A DNA stretch of 64,000 bases from Amblyornis subalaris (Eukaryota; Chordata; Aves; Passeriformes; Ptilonorhynchidae), in NCBI GenBank assembly GCA_018881555.1, contig JACAXG010000131.1:682001-746000 (forward strand), written 5' to 3'. This document shows, one piece after another, positions 1 through 12,953 of this stretch. The position numbers and the translations under genes were made by a program. The first letter of the stretch is position 1. The number at the start of each line of letters is the position of its first letter. The notes beneath the pieces were generated by a model. The model worked only from the letters and a program-made list of their open reading frames with translations, had not been told where the DNA came from and ran no database searches.

Positions 1-3000
1 CAACCAGTAAATGTTATCTGTAGTAGGTTTTATGGCATAATTATACTTAATTATACAGATAGTGAGTAGTGATTGTGTTGAAATGGTCATGTGTATGGTT
101 ACACTCAGCCAAAAGTAAAAATAAAGCATACCACTGACAGTTACTCTCTGAGGTTGTGAATTACCTTACTGTAACAAAATACTGTAATTTAAAGAAAAAA
201 AAATTATATGCCATTGTTTTCAAAAGTGTAGGACAATTTAATATTAGTTTCAAATTCTGACAATGAATGGCACTTCATCTCAGCTCCAAGAAATACACTG
301 GGTGTTCGATGTGTTTGCTGTCAGTACAAGATGGAAGGATCTGTTAAATTTTTAACTTTTTCTATTTGAGAAGCAGAGGAAGATACAGTGCTCTCCCATC
401 TCAGTTACAGCACCTTGATAAAGTTACTCTTCTGAAAAGTTTCCCTGAGTACTTTCTCGGAAGAAAGAATTCTGTGTTCAGAAGTGTTTTAACGAAAAAG
501 GAATAAACTGTGAGAAGGATTAGGTAGTGTCTTTCTACTGTCAGAGTCTTCTTATAACCCACATCACCACTAAACACTGATAATGCAGTATTTCTTTCTA
601 CATGGCCTTCAGGCAGTGCTTGTAATTCTTTGCATCTTCTGCCTATCAAAGAACTCGGCTGCCAAAAATAACATTTTAGACATAAACTTGACAGTTTTGT
701 GTTGAATTCGGTTTCCTGATGAACCTCCTGACTCAGGTGCATTAAATCCATATTATTAAAATTAAAAAAGCCCTCAGGTTTTTAAAGAATGTGTTCTCTA
801 TCACAAGATGATCAATGTGTATATGTATGTATACCTGTGCAAATACTTATCTGTGTGTTGCTGAGATGTTAATAGTTTCAGATGAAAAGGTGTTGTAACA
901 GTCCATTAGAAATAGAATGTAAGGAATGTTTTTTATTAAAAAAGAATATAAATTCTTGACAAATAGAAATTAAGTAATAAAAAGGCTTCATAAAACTTTC
1001 TTGATAGTAATTAATGTCAATAATGGAAAGGTTTTCCATAAAAATGAAAACTCAGTATCAAGTAGATATGTGGTCTACTAGCTTTAGAGCTGTTTTTGAC
1101 CAAAAATGTTTACTGCATTTGAGGCAAGTTGTGTTAATGCAATTTTCATGACCTTTCAGATGGTCAAATATAAAAATANAGATTTTGGGGAGATTAATTT
1201 CAGAACAGCTGTGTTTTGGCTGCTCTTTGAATTATGTTAATTTGTATTCAGACTTGAATGCCAAAATCCAGACATTCTTGAATTCTGTGGACCGACAACT
1301 CAAGCTGGATCTTGAGTTAAAAACATCTTTTAAAAATGGCAGTGCTTCTTCCGTGTGAAAGGAATAGCTGTTAATTGATACTTAAAAAAATAAATCTAAC
1401 TGTACTTTTAAATAAATAGGTATATGCCCTAATGTAGAAAAAATTTAAAAATTGAATATACTTAAATATAATAAACCAAACTTTTCTGTTGATATGGCAT
1501 TCCTGTTGTGTTGTGTTCTATTTGACAAGGTTTAAGTGATCTTATACTCTGAAAATCTGATTGTTTTATCATGTCATTGCTTCAAAAGAAAGTCTTACAC
1601 TAACTCAGTAGAAACACAAGTACTGTTTAGATAATATATTCTCTACTCCTAATTATAATTGCCAATTAATTACATATTTTGTATTTAGATTTCTGTCAGA
1701 GAAAATTGCTATCTTAATAGAATGTGTATATTTTAGATTAATGTGTTAGTATCAGTTATCATTCAAGATAATGGTAATTTTATCCCATAATTACAGATAA
1801 GGCAGAACTTCAGCAGTTTGCCAGATGTGTGATCCTGACAGCAACCCTTTACTAGGATTAGGTGTTACAATTTTTGACTCCCTCTGTTTGTCAGTGAGGT
1901 GTTATGATCCTATAACTCATCTAATCTGCTTTGGTCTGGGTCTGCCTTGAGTTTAAGCACAAAGTTGACCCCTGCTTCCCTTTTTGTAAAGATAAGAATT
2001 GTTGCAGTAACCGAAAATTGATTATCCCATATTATAATATTTTCACATGGTTTTCAGTATTGAAGCAAACCTTATCCCAAATCCTGGTCTCTGTCCTAAG
2101 ATATCTACCTAATTGCTTCTCTTTGAGGGAATCTTAAGTTCGGATCTAGCAAATCATGGTGATCTCAAAGTGGACCTTGTTTGTGTGTATGTTCTGTGAT
2201 TTATGGTATGACTTTTGTCCTATTCAAATGGGTAGATTCAGAAATGTGTTTATTCTTGGCACAATCTGATGCTAATCTGTAGGTGAGTTAACCATAATAT
2301 TTTAGGGGTTTTTTAAGGGCCTTATGTTGGTCCCTACTCGTTAAATACAAAGCATTCTATGAACTCAATAAACTTATCTCTAAATTCTGAAAGGTATTTA
2401 AGAATCATTTTAGTCTTGCATCTTAGAAAGGGTCTCAGCTTTAAGGACCTCAGTTAGACCCACCATCGTTTCTTCTGGAAGGAGTCCTGTTTTCTTTGGT
2501 CCAGAGGACTTCCTCTTTAAATTTCTGAGCTTTGACCAGTTAAAATGTCTTTGTGTGGTCTGATGCCTGAGGGTTTGGGAAAAAAAAAAAGAAAAAAGAC
2601 TTTGCCCTTACTTTTTTTTTTTCTTTTTTTCATAGCAATAGCAACTACAGACATCCCTTTTCCATTCCCATCTTTGTAGTTACTTGTAATTTGTAGCCAG
2701 ATACTTGGTCATAAATGGGAGTTTTAGGATCATTTTTCATAGCAAGCAATTCTTCTTGGCATAAATGAGTACCTGGTATGATAATACTAAAACCTTTAAA
2801 GTACAGCAGTGCTTCTATAGTTATAACAGAGCCTTGTTTTAATGTTTGAAACCAAATTGTAATTTGATTTGTGATTAGGTGAGAGATGGTCCTATCTTCC
2901 TCAGGTCTAAAAGGCAAATGACCCATCCTCCCCACCCAGCTTTCCCTCCTCCAAACATCTCACTGGTGAAAACCCCTGAGCACAGCTTGTGTTTTGGTAC

Positions 3001-3015
3001 TGGAGTGCAGGAGCA
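1..3015. other. SUPT3H upstream intron, no gene seen
   Basis: AT-rich sequence with dense stops in all frames; open frames of up to about 115 codons show no recognisable protein. A-run and T-run tracts occur around 2580-2636. I infer it is the preceding SUPT3H intron because the next exon in the + direction lies at 30.8 kb. Confidence 0.6.
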
Positions 3016-3132
3016 GAAATCATGGAATCGTTTAGCTTGGAAAAGACCTTTAAATCCCCAAGTCCAACCTTTAACCCAGGATTACCAAGGCCATCACTAA
3101 ACCCTGTCCCCAAGTGCCTTGGGCAGGGTCCT
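3016..3132 (-). mobile_element. CR1 LINE 3'-end fragment
   Basis: Read on the + strand this is the reverse complement of a CR1 3' end: an 'aatcatggaatcgtttagcttgg' type terminus, then the 'aagtccaacc...taaccc' and 'cactaaaccctgtccccaagtgcc' blocks. It belongs to the subfamily whose tail reads 'ggttggaaaagacctttaagatcatcaag' on the opposite strand. It is a short 5'-truncated copy, as is usual for CR1. Confidence 0.85.
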
Positions 3133-6100
3133 GACCCTGTACCCAACTTCCCATGGTGATTAGGCTGCAGTGTTACACAACTGGTAATTGATACACCGAG
3201 ATAATTAGGTAGTAACAAAGGACTAGATTGTACAGAAGGAGAAAACAGAAGCTTTTTGAAAGTGAGTACCTAGGATCCAGCCAAACTTCACATAAAAAAC
3301 CTCCTTGANGTCCAGCAATGGAAGCTGTTATGGAGGAGACAAGATGCCATATGGTTGGAGTGGTGGCTTGGGTGCCAAGAGAATGGACACATAATCTTTC
3401 CAGCATTGCCAGTGGTGGTTGTTGTAACCTTGAGTAAATCTTTCAGCTGTGCTTGTCACAGTTTACCTGTATTTATAAGGTAATTTTATAGGTATATGAA
3501 AAGCACTACTTAAAAATTAGAAGATGTGTGACACTGGTGGTTTATTACTTACAGAAAACATCAAAACGTGATTAAGGGACATGATTATTTACTTTTATTA
3601 TTGAATGTTGAAATTCTCTTTCGTGCAGGATGGTTGCAGCTAAGGATTTCCAATCTGGCGTGGTATGCTAAGAGGAGGAGATCATGCAGCTACACTGAGT
3701 TGCTAATGGCAACTAAGATCATTGACATATTTTAACCATATTTTAATCGTGCTAAGAAGACAGGGTAGCACTTGGAAAGGTGCAAATATTGCATGTCTTG
3801 CTCAGGATCTCTGAGATGTCCGTGGCAACTGATACTGCTGGGCACTAGAGCTGACAAGCTGGGAATCCCTTTCATCTGCTTTGTTGCAGTGATGGTTTTA
3901 ACCAGAACATTATTGAGGGTGAAAAATAAAAAAGAATAGCAGAATACTGTTACATAGCAGTAATGTAAACAGGGTCTTAAGAATTGTTTGATTTTTATAC
4001 TGAATTTGGGTTTTTTTTTGAAATCTCCTAATAGCCTTAGTAACTAGTCACGTGGCCTGTGTCCAAAACTTTGATTGAAATAAATTAGGTGACTTGAGTG
4101 ATCATTGAGTACTTACAGAGTTTGATTTAGGTGAAGCAGGATTTCTAAGGATAGGTGATTTATTACATAAACTTAGTTACAACTGAGAAGCTTTTGAGCA
4201 TTTAAGTTCTTTTTCAGGCCATCTCTGGATGAGCAATGCAGATTATGGGCTGAGGATAGTGATCTCCTTGAAGAACTGTTCTGAGTCTGTTCTCAGTCTG
4301 GGATCAGGCATGTAAGCAAGAGATTTCTATCCTTCCTTCCTCCCCTTCCCACTCCAAAGATTTTGATGCTCTAATACTTTTCATTCCTTCAGGCTGCAGC
4401 AAGCTTTAGGGATCTGCATCTGCAAGAAGAACTTGTGAAAAATCCAATGTTGCCATAAACAGTTATGAAAAATTGCTCCAAATCTACATCTCTGAACTTC
4501 TAAATCTCACAGGCTCTTTAGGGCAGCTCTCAGAGCTGAGGCTCCTGTGCCGCTCTGGCTGTGGTTGTGTGCCTGGAACAGCTCACCAGCACTTTCTTTA
4601 TGACCCTCCCCTAAGACTGTGGGCTTTGCTTCCTACCCTGCCACTGTTCCAATTTGTGCTGCTTTCCCTGCTCAGGAGGAGTTCTGCTTTCACAGCAGTG
4701 ATTTGCTTCAGAAACAGAAATGGGTCAGAGATGGCCAGTCTGTAAAGGCTCCTACAGAGTCATTTGTTGGCACCTTTGTAGCCATCAGAATCAATAAGGA
4801 TGGTTGTGGGTTGTGGACAAGCTGGGGAATTTTGTACTTTGATGCAGATGGGCCTTTGATCAGGATAAATACTTTTAAGCAATATTTTGTATTTTTTTTT
4901 TTTTTTATGATAATACCACTACTGGAAATTATTTAGCTAGTAATTCCTGGTATCTGTGAGATTTTATGAAGATGCCCTTCAAAACTTGATTCCTTGGAAG
5001 TCTTACAATCACTTCTGAAATAGTGCAGGGAAAAGCTTGCTCTGAAATCAGCAACCTTAGTAACAATCACTTTACAACACACCAGCAGAGAGGAAGGAAA
5101 GGGAGATTGGCTCTAAGCTGTGGACAGTTAACAGCTTTTGCTTTGTAAGTATTTTGCTGCTCAGGTAAACTTCAATACAAAAGCTTTGCCACTTCAAAAT
5201 TTGGAATGGTCACCCACTGCTGGGGATACACAGAGTCATTTTCAGGCAACCACTGCATCATTGAGAGTACAATCAACACATCTAAGTATGGGTTTGCTTT
5301 GGATGATGACAGTTCTTGATGGAAGTTTACTTGGAGAAGAGTCACTTTAAAGAAAAAATGTATATAGATTTAAAATACATTTAAATTTAAATACACGGAT
5401 AAAAATAGACAGAGGTGATGGATCTAAAATGATAACATCTGAAATTATATTTAAAGAAAGGTAATTCTTGAGGCTAGGGGTAGAGACATAATGTTTGTGA
5501 GGAACACCAAAATGTCACCTCTGTAGTAAATCAGAGCTATGATATCACTCCCAAACTTCATTGCTCACCATTATGATTTATTTTTATTTCCTCTGTTTAG
5601 AAAAAGGTACATTGATTATTGATTGTTTTATAGGGCCTTAATGGCTCTCTGTGTTCTGTAAAATTGTGTCTTCATCAGAAAAGGAAATTGAATGTGACTT
5701 TCAGTCAACCTTTTTACTGCTTTTCATCTATGAACTTTTCCACCAAGGGTGCTCAAATATTGCAGGTGGTGCAGAACCTTCCCCTTTGATTTGTGAACCT
5801 GTGATATTATTAAGCACCAGTAGGAGCTTTGCCATTAAGGAGTTTAGAAGATGCAGCTGCATGAGAAGGGTGAATTTCCCTGTGTCACTGCTGGTGCCTC
5901 TCATGGGCAGCAGTGCAGCATGTGCAGTTCTATTGCAAGTGATCAGCAGAGCTATTGAGAGGAGTCTGATGAGCTCCTCTGTTCCCTTGAACAATTATCT
6001 CTCTTGCTGAACAAACTTGCTTGAACAAACTCTTTTGCTGAAAATAGCAGTGTGAAAAAGGCCGTTACAAATCTTGTTGGTCTTACATGGTATATGTTTG

Positions 6101-8260
6101 GCAAAGGAAAAATGTTTTGGAAAATGGATATTACTTGCAATTTATTCTGGTTTTGTTATTTTTATGTGATAGTGAAAAAATAATTTAATTTTACAGTACT
6201 TACACTATTGCTCACCTTTAATAAGCAATTTCCTTATGAACAAAACACGATTGAAATGTTAGATACAATCATTACTATTTCCTACTCTTAATTTTTTTTT
6301 TAAAAGGGAGAGAAACTATTTTCAATACATAACCTTTTCACTAAGAGGTAGTAGCTGCCAAGACTTGTGAATTAAGAAAGTATAACCCTCTATAATGACA
6401 AACAGGCAAAATAAAAATAAGTAGCATCATTTAGAAACTGTAGAAGTCATAATAGTTCAATCATAAGTTGGTTTAGTTGAATTAATATTGAAAGTTCTCT
6501 ACGGTGTACTTTGAACTTTGAAAATTTGTGGAAATTAAACAATTAAATGTAGGATTAGTATTTGTAATAAAGACACATGTTTGGCTTGGTTTTCTACAAC
6601 AGTATTTCCATAGCCTCTGTGCTGAAATGGAATCAATTATTTTATCAGTAGGTTTTTTAATCTTTTTGAGATAGTTTGCAACCTCTCAGTTGACTTCTAA
6701 GAAATGCTAAAATCCCCTCTTCCCCAGGGAAAAAGAAGTACGACGCAGAAAGACCCAAAAAGCTGTTCATTACTGAAACTAAATTACAGGCAACAGGAAA
6801 ACCCACCATAATTCACTTACATATGCAAAAAGTTTTGTTTTCACCACCTAAAATAATATTTTTAGTTTCCAGTTCTGCTATGCTCTGCAAAAACCACCAA
6901 TTTTGCTCTCATCCATTTTATAGAAATGCTTTACATCAAGACTTTTGTTTATAGAAATCTGATTTTAGAGTAAATTGAAAGTGCATACTTGGATATGTGA
7001 GTTTGCTCTGCATTTTTCCTTTGGCTTAGAACATTTGGTCTATGCTACAAATGTAAAATTAGTTAAATTTTAAGTATACCAAGAACTGAGTTTGTGCTAA
7101 CCAGGTAATTCCTAGTAAGGGAAACAAAGCTTAGCGCAGGGGTAAATAACTGTTTCCCCAGTAACAGGTCTGTACAGTTTATTATTTAAAAGTAAAACCA
7201 GACAAACAGATCTTCATATTTATTTAAATTTAGCTAAAGCATTTTTTAGCATCGTATAGGGGGTTTTTTAAGTGCTGTTTTTCAAATTTCTACAAATATT
7301 TCCAATTCCTAGTATGTTCTGATTTCCAAGCTCAACCCTAATGTTCTTCAAAACCTTCAGTTTAGGGAGAAAATTTTTAAAAATTAGGCTGGATAGGAAG
7401 TGATAGATATAATCTCTAGTGTGCAATTCTGCCAGAGAGAAGTCTCGTTCTTGAATGATTTTACAGCTTCTCTGAAGGCAAATATAAAAATGACAGGCCT
7501 ATAGAGGCCAAGTAGGAAAGTTACTTGATAACATGAAACAAATCAGTGCATTTAATTGTTGTTATTTTTGAATTATTATTTGTTCTCTGACCCAAAGGAC
7601 CTGAAGTAAAATAAAATTCAACCTTTCTTTGATTTCCTGAATGGTTTTGAATCTGATTCTTTGACTGTGTAACGAAGTGCGACACTTTGCCACGTTTTGT
7701 TTTTGCAAGGAAGTTAACAAAATACTATATATTTTTCAGTAAAATGTGTGAGAGCTGACAGAATCTGCCACCATGAAAACTATTTTTGGCAACTTCTGTT
7801 TATAGCCCTCGAAGCAAGAACTAATAACATACTTTATTTACAAAAGTTCTTCAATCAAGCCAATTAAAAGCAGACTTCCTACTACATACTTGCCTGTGCT
7901 TCATCGACTGAAGGAAAATAAAGTTCTGCATGTTTATATCAGTGACTTTAATGTTTTTTATCTTTTCACGGGCAAGGAAGTAAATTCAGAAATTAGAGAA
8001 CAGTTAAAAATCAGCTACTTAGTAGCAGGCATGTTTAACTTTGCAGAAGATAATGTGGTGTCATTTTTCAAGCTAAGTGTGAAGAATAATTTATAATCAT
8101 TTGTTAGTGCTTCTAACAGTAAATTTTGCTGGTGGATAAAAGGATGGAAGGAGATTTCATTGGTGTTTTCTCTTTTAAATATCCCTTTATCATGCATGGA
8201 CACTCAAAGCCATCTTGTCCCCCAGCTGTGTGAGCAGGGTTGCATGAAAAGAATAAAAGA
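3133..8260. other. SUPT3H upstream intron, no gene seen
   Basis: AT-rich intron-like sequence. A T-run at about 4891-4906 is the only obvious simple repeat. Open frames at 4473-4936 and 5651-6010 overlap frames on the other strand and match no protein I recognise. Nothing else supportable is seen. Confidence 0.6.
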
Positions 8261-8656
8261 TTGACTTGTTCCACCCCCTTGCATGGGCAGGGACACCTTC
8301 CACTATCCCAGGTTGCTCCAAGCCCCATCCAGCCTGGCCTTGGACACTTCCAGGGGTGGGGGAGCCACAGCTTCTCTGGGCAACCTGTACCAGGGCATCA
8401 CCACCTGCTGAGTAAAGAATTTCTTCTTAATACCTAACCTAAACCTACTCTCTTTCAGTTTAAAGCCATTCCCCTTTGTCCAAAGTCCCTCCCAGCTCTC
8501 TTGGAGCCCCATTAGATACTGGAAGGTGCTCTAAGGTCACCATGGAGCCTTCTCTTCTCCAGGCTGAACAACCCCAAACTCTCTCAGCCTTTCCTCATAG
8601 GACAGGGGTTCCATCCCTTTAATCATCTTCATGGCCTCCTCTGGCCTTGCTCCAGA
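8261..8656 (-). mobile_element. CR1 LINE 3' fragment, about 400 bases
   Basis: Minus-strand CR1. The + strand shows in order the blocks 'ttgttccacccccttgcatgggcagggacacc', 'ttgctccaagccccatccagcctggcc', 'cttctctgggcaacctgt', 'aaagaatttcttcttaatacctaacctaaacc', 'ggagccttctcttctccaggctgaacaacccc' and 'tctcagcctttcctcata'. The extreme 3' terminus is degraded around 8238-8260, and the copy is 5'-truncated near 8656. It represents a different CR1 subfamily from the one at 3.0 kb (the 'ttccaccccc...gggcagggacacc' type). Confidence 0.92.
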
Positions 8657-11600
8657 GTGTCATTGAGTTTTAAGAACATGTGAAGTATTGAGAAGTGACA
8701 TCATGGAGTGGTCATTTGTCTTCATTAAATCTACGCTGAAGCAGAGTAGGCAAAACTTGTGCCTTTACCCCCCTTGACAGTTGCCCTTTTCAAATTTGAT
8801 GGTGAGGGTTGGGGAAGGAGCTGCTCGTTTTTTTGCATTACCATTGTTGCAGGAAAGGCCAGGAAGGATGTAGTAATTTTGTTATTTAAAAACACTATCC
8901 AAATTTTGAGGATATCCACCTGACATTGGTGAATTTAAAGCCCTTTGTCACCCTGTATGAAGAGTTGTCCCAGGTGCCTGCCAGCCTGCGGCTTAGGATG
9001 TGGGATGAGGCAGGGGAAGCAGGCAGGGTATGCAAAATGGGCAGGCGCTGAGGCTCCCTGTGGTCCTTGCATACATTTTGGGTGGGTGACCTCTGTGGCT
9101 TGTCCTCCTGTGACATGGCCACTCAATATTGTCAGTGCTTTTAATGGCCAAAAGTAAATTCTTTCGGCCAGGTTATAAGAGAAAGTGTAAGGNCTTGGCT
9201 TTGAGGCATTTCTGAAGGTCTTTGATCAGGTTTTCTCTTATGAGTACAAACCTCTTCGTTTTTCATGCTTTTTCTTGTCTTTCACATATGAGGTAGTTGT
9301 CTCTCAACAGTCTCTCATTAGCAATTAATCAGTAGTAACTGTTGTATTACAAANAGAATATGCTTCTTCAGCATCTTTAAACAGCTTTTCCTAAAATTTT
9401 AGTGATTTTTTTTCTCCAGAATTTAAGACAATAAATGGCAAAGTTTTTAGTGAATATCTAGTCACTTGCCATTTCAGCAGTTTGGTATTTGATGGCAGTT
9501 TTATTCTGATTACTCTATTCCTCAGTGGTTACTATTTACTAAAGCATTTTAGAGTGAAAGAACTTAAATGCAGTAAGGAAAAGGCTGCTCTTTGTCCTGT
9601 TCAGGATGTGAACCTCTTAATGATCATAAAAAGTTTTTGACCATTTGTAGTGGCATTTCCATGGGGTTTTTTTCACCATATGCTGTGCAATTTGTTTTTG
9701 TGGACTAGATGCTTATGAAAACAATTAAATTTGTGAACATTGTTTAAGGTGAAAAGGGAAGAGGGTTGAAATATGAAAGGAAAAGGAAGAAGTAAAAAGA
9801 AGATGATGGGTTTTGCTTTGCCTGAGAGCTGATACTTGAAAAATTTCATCCTTGAAGGCAATGTGAGGGCTCCTGGCTGATGGATTGATTGATTGATTGA
9901 TTGCCTTCTGAGAATGGTGTCTGAGTCCCAGCAGTGCACGGGGGTATTTTGGTGAGAGGATTGCAGCCTGTAACTCTGGCTGGCACACAAAGGGCTTTCC
10001 AGTGGCATTTCCCACTTCCTTTCCCAAACGATAGAATTTTCTCCTGCATTTCCTGAGAGGGCAGCACAGACTCCATTGTCTTACCCCCATGATACCATTA
10101 CCTAAAAATCGTGTTACGACTCATTTAGTTTAGCAGTGAGCATTCTGCAAATGAACACGTGTGACTCCATGTGCATTTTCCTTTGCAAATGTTATATTGT
10201 AAAGCAAAATAAACATTTTGATTAATCCTGGGAGTCTTCAGAAAGCTGAAAGGGGTAGGGGGAGCTTCCTGTGCTGTGTAAGGACCAAGCACACANAAAT
10301 GGTCTTCAGGGCATATTCACTTAGTGTGTTCTTCACTGAGGACTTTAAAAGAGGTTTCACGAGAACTTTTAATATCTCCCTTGAATCGTATTTGCAGCAA
10401 AGCTTTATACCAAGGCCCGCTCCTCCCTGGTACTCCAGCAGAGTCAGGCCTGTGGGTTGTCAGTGTGTTTCCTCTGGTGAAGTGATTATAGGCATTTACA
10501 CCCTGTATTGAATATCTGTTCTTTATGGCTTTGGTCAACAAGTTGGAATGGTTCTTTTACAATGTTTTGCAGTGCCAGCCATGGGAACAAGGTGCTCATA
10601 TGTTATAAACTTAAAATGATACAGTGTTTTGTGCCAAGGCTTACTTTTGTTAGGACTTGTTGGTTTCTCATATGAAGCTTTTCAACTCGTAGCACATGAA
10701 AGCCTCCCAGATACTCTAAACACCCTGGATCTCTGTAGAGATGCTAATGAGATAGCAGTTAAGAGATTAAAGGCCTTTGGAGTGTACAGGCTGGATGAAC
10801 ACCAAGTCAAGAGAGGAACTAAACAGTCCCCTTTGTATCCTCATCTAACCTGATTTGATTTTGCTTGTTGTAGAAGTCTGTGTGATATTTGGAGCTCATG
10901 CCTGCCTTGCTCCTGATAAGCACAAGAAGCCACAACAGTAATTGCAAAACTTNAATAATTGAGACCATTTTTTTCTCCTCCCCTGTATTAATTTTAGTAG
11001 AGTATATTTTTGGCTATGTTTAATGATGATTTCTGTGATTCTGCATTTTTGAATCTAGATTAATGCCACTGTTCCAGTTTCTCCAAGTTGTATACAACAT
11101 CTAACACTGAAGTATGACTACAGCAAGTTAATACATATTTTAATATCTCTTGATTTATATATGCATGGATTGAAGTTGCAGTGGAGGTCATATTCTTGAA
11201 AACACGCGTTGGTGTATTTTCAAACTGAGTATATTTTTGAATTGTAGAAATTCATCCACCTTAGATTGCAAGCACTGAGATCAGTAGTATCTGAAATTAC
11301 CTACTATGGGGTTACCATCAATGTTTAGAACAGCTGATGCAATTTAGGAAAGGGAACTTAAAAGTATAAGGCAACTGTATTAGGAAGAAATAGGAAGTAG
11401 AGGAAGAATTTTTTTGAATTCCTGCTATACCAGCTAAAACCTAGCATAATCCGCTTCATTGTTTGCCAAAGCATAATCTGTAATGATTTTTTTAAAAAAA
11501 CCCTTATATATGAAAGCTTTAATTGGTAATTCAAAACATCCTTTTATTTAACTGAAATTTCATGGCTCCCCACATTCAGCATGGTAATCCATGCCAAATC

Positions 11601-12294
11601 TTTTCTTTGGGTTTTCAGTCTTTACCTGTGTGGCTGTTCCATTAATTGGAATGTAAGAATGTGATAGAAATATAGGGATGTGATTGTATATTAATTGTGC
11701 TTGCACATTAATCAATCTCACCAGCAGTACTCTTGTGGTTTTTTAGTTGGTGAAAAGCCATCTGAAGTCATATAACCATATTTCCTACATAGTGTTTTCA
11801 CAGGGAAAGTGCCTCTGCTTGTTTTATTATACAGAGAAATTCAGAATTAAAATCACATGTAAGGACAGTAAAGAGTAGATGCTCTTAGTTTTTGTCAAGT
11901 GTAGTAGCTTAAAGTATAACTAACAGACTTAATTATGGGAGATTTATTTTGAATCAAAAGTAATGGTAGAGGCAGTAGCAGATCTTGATCGTTTGATGGG
12001 TGGACTCAAGTGAACTGTCTGTATTTTAATCTAAATATTCCTGTCTGGCTTTTGGGAATAGAGAGGTATTGTGAAAACAGTGGCAGGAATGATTCCAAAT
12101 CACACATACTTTCTTTTTATTCTCTCACTGTGTATTTTATGAAATAAAATGTCAGAAGGTGCTTGGCCACCATTAATGTGGAAGAGTTAAGGTCTGTAAT
12201 CTCACAGAAAAAAGGGTTCAAAATAGGAGTCCAATTCACATCCTGTAGAAGTTTAAAATCCTTTTGGAGTTTGTGCAGCCTAAGGATCTGGTCA
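8657..12294. other. SUPT3H upstream intron, no gene seen
   Basis: Intron-like sequence. It contains a (GATT)n microsatellite at 9883-9903, listed separately. Three overlapping minus-strand open frames at 9673-10090 read through that microsatellite (the repeated NQSINQSI-like residues come from it) and are not genes. Confidence 0.6.
9883..9903. repeat. (GATT)n microsatellite
   Basis: About five perfect tandem GATT units follow 'ctgatg'. Short and likely polymorphic; no function is implied. Confidence 0.9.
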
Positions 12295-12953
12295 TATCAC
12301 TGATACTGACAACATCAAGTTGGGTGGGAGTGTTGATCTGCTGGAGAGCNGGGAGGCTCTGCAGAGGGACCTGGATAGGCTGGATCAACTGGTTGAGGCC
12401 AATGGTGTGAGGTTCAACAAGGCCAAATGTCAGATTCTGCACTTGGGTCACAACAACCCCTGCAGCACCACAGACTGGGGCAGAGTGGCTGGAAAGTGCC
12501 AAGTGGAAAAGGACCTGGTAGTGCTGGTCAGCAGTGGCTGAACATGAGCCAGGTATGCCCAGGTGGCCAAGAAGACCAATGACACCTGAGCTGTACCAGC
12601 AATAGTGTGGCCAGCAGGACCAGGGCAGTGANTGTCCCCTGTGCTGGGCACTGGTGAGGCCACNCCTCAAATCTTGTGCTCAGTTTTGGGCTCCTCACAA
12701 GAAGAAAGACATTGAGGAGCTGGAGCGTCTCCAGAGAAGGGCAATGGAGNTGGGCAAGGGTTTGGAGCACAAGTCTGATGAGGAGCAGCTGAGGGAGCTG
12801 GGGGGGCTCGGCCTGGAGAAAAGGAGCCTCAGAGGGGACCTTCTCCATCTCTACAATCTCCTGACAGGAGGGTGGAGCCAGGTAGGAGTTGACCTCTTCT
12901 CCCATGTAATAAGTGACAGGACAAGAGGAAATGGCCTCAAGTTACGCCNACAA
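12295..12953 (+). mobile_element. CR1 LINE fragment, plus strand, 3' end missing
   Basis: Plus-strand CR1 body covering the region that encodes the end of the ORF2 reverse transcriptase. Blocks include 'catcaagttgggtgggagtgttgatctgctggag', 'cagagggacctggataggctggat', 'aggttcaacaaggccaaatg', 'gccaggtggccaagaag'-type sequence, 'gtgtggccagcaggaccagggcagtg', 'cagttttgggctcctcacaagaag' and 'gtgacaggacaagaggaaatggcctcaagtta'. Translated pieces such as VRFNKAKCQILHLGHNN and LKSCAQFWAPHKKKDIEEL match the known CR1 RT tail, but frames are broken and Ns occur. Homology stops just after the 'ggcctcaagttacgcc' block, so roughly the last 250-300 bases of a normal CR1 are absent. Confidence 0.93.

Noticed and set aside
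5651..6010. 119-codon + frame with an 88-codon - frame inside it
   Set aside because: Overlapping open frames on both strands in slightly GC-richer intron sequence; no recognisable protein on either.
9673..10090. Three overlapping minus-strand frames with NQSINQSI-like residues
   Set aside because: The repeated residues are the translation of the (GATT)n microsatellite.
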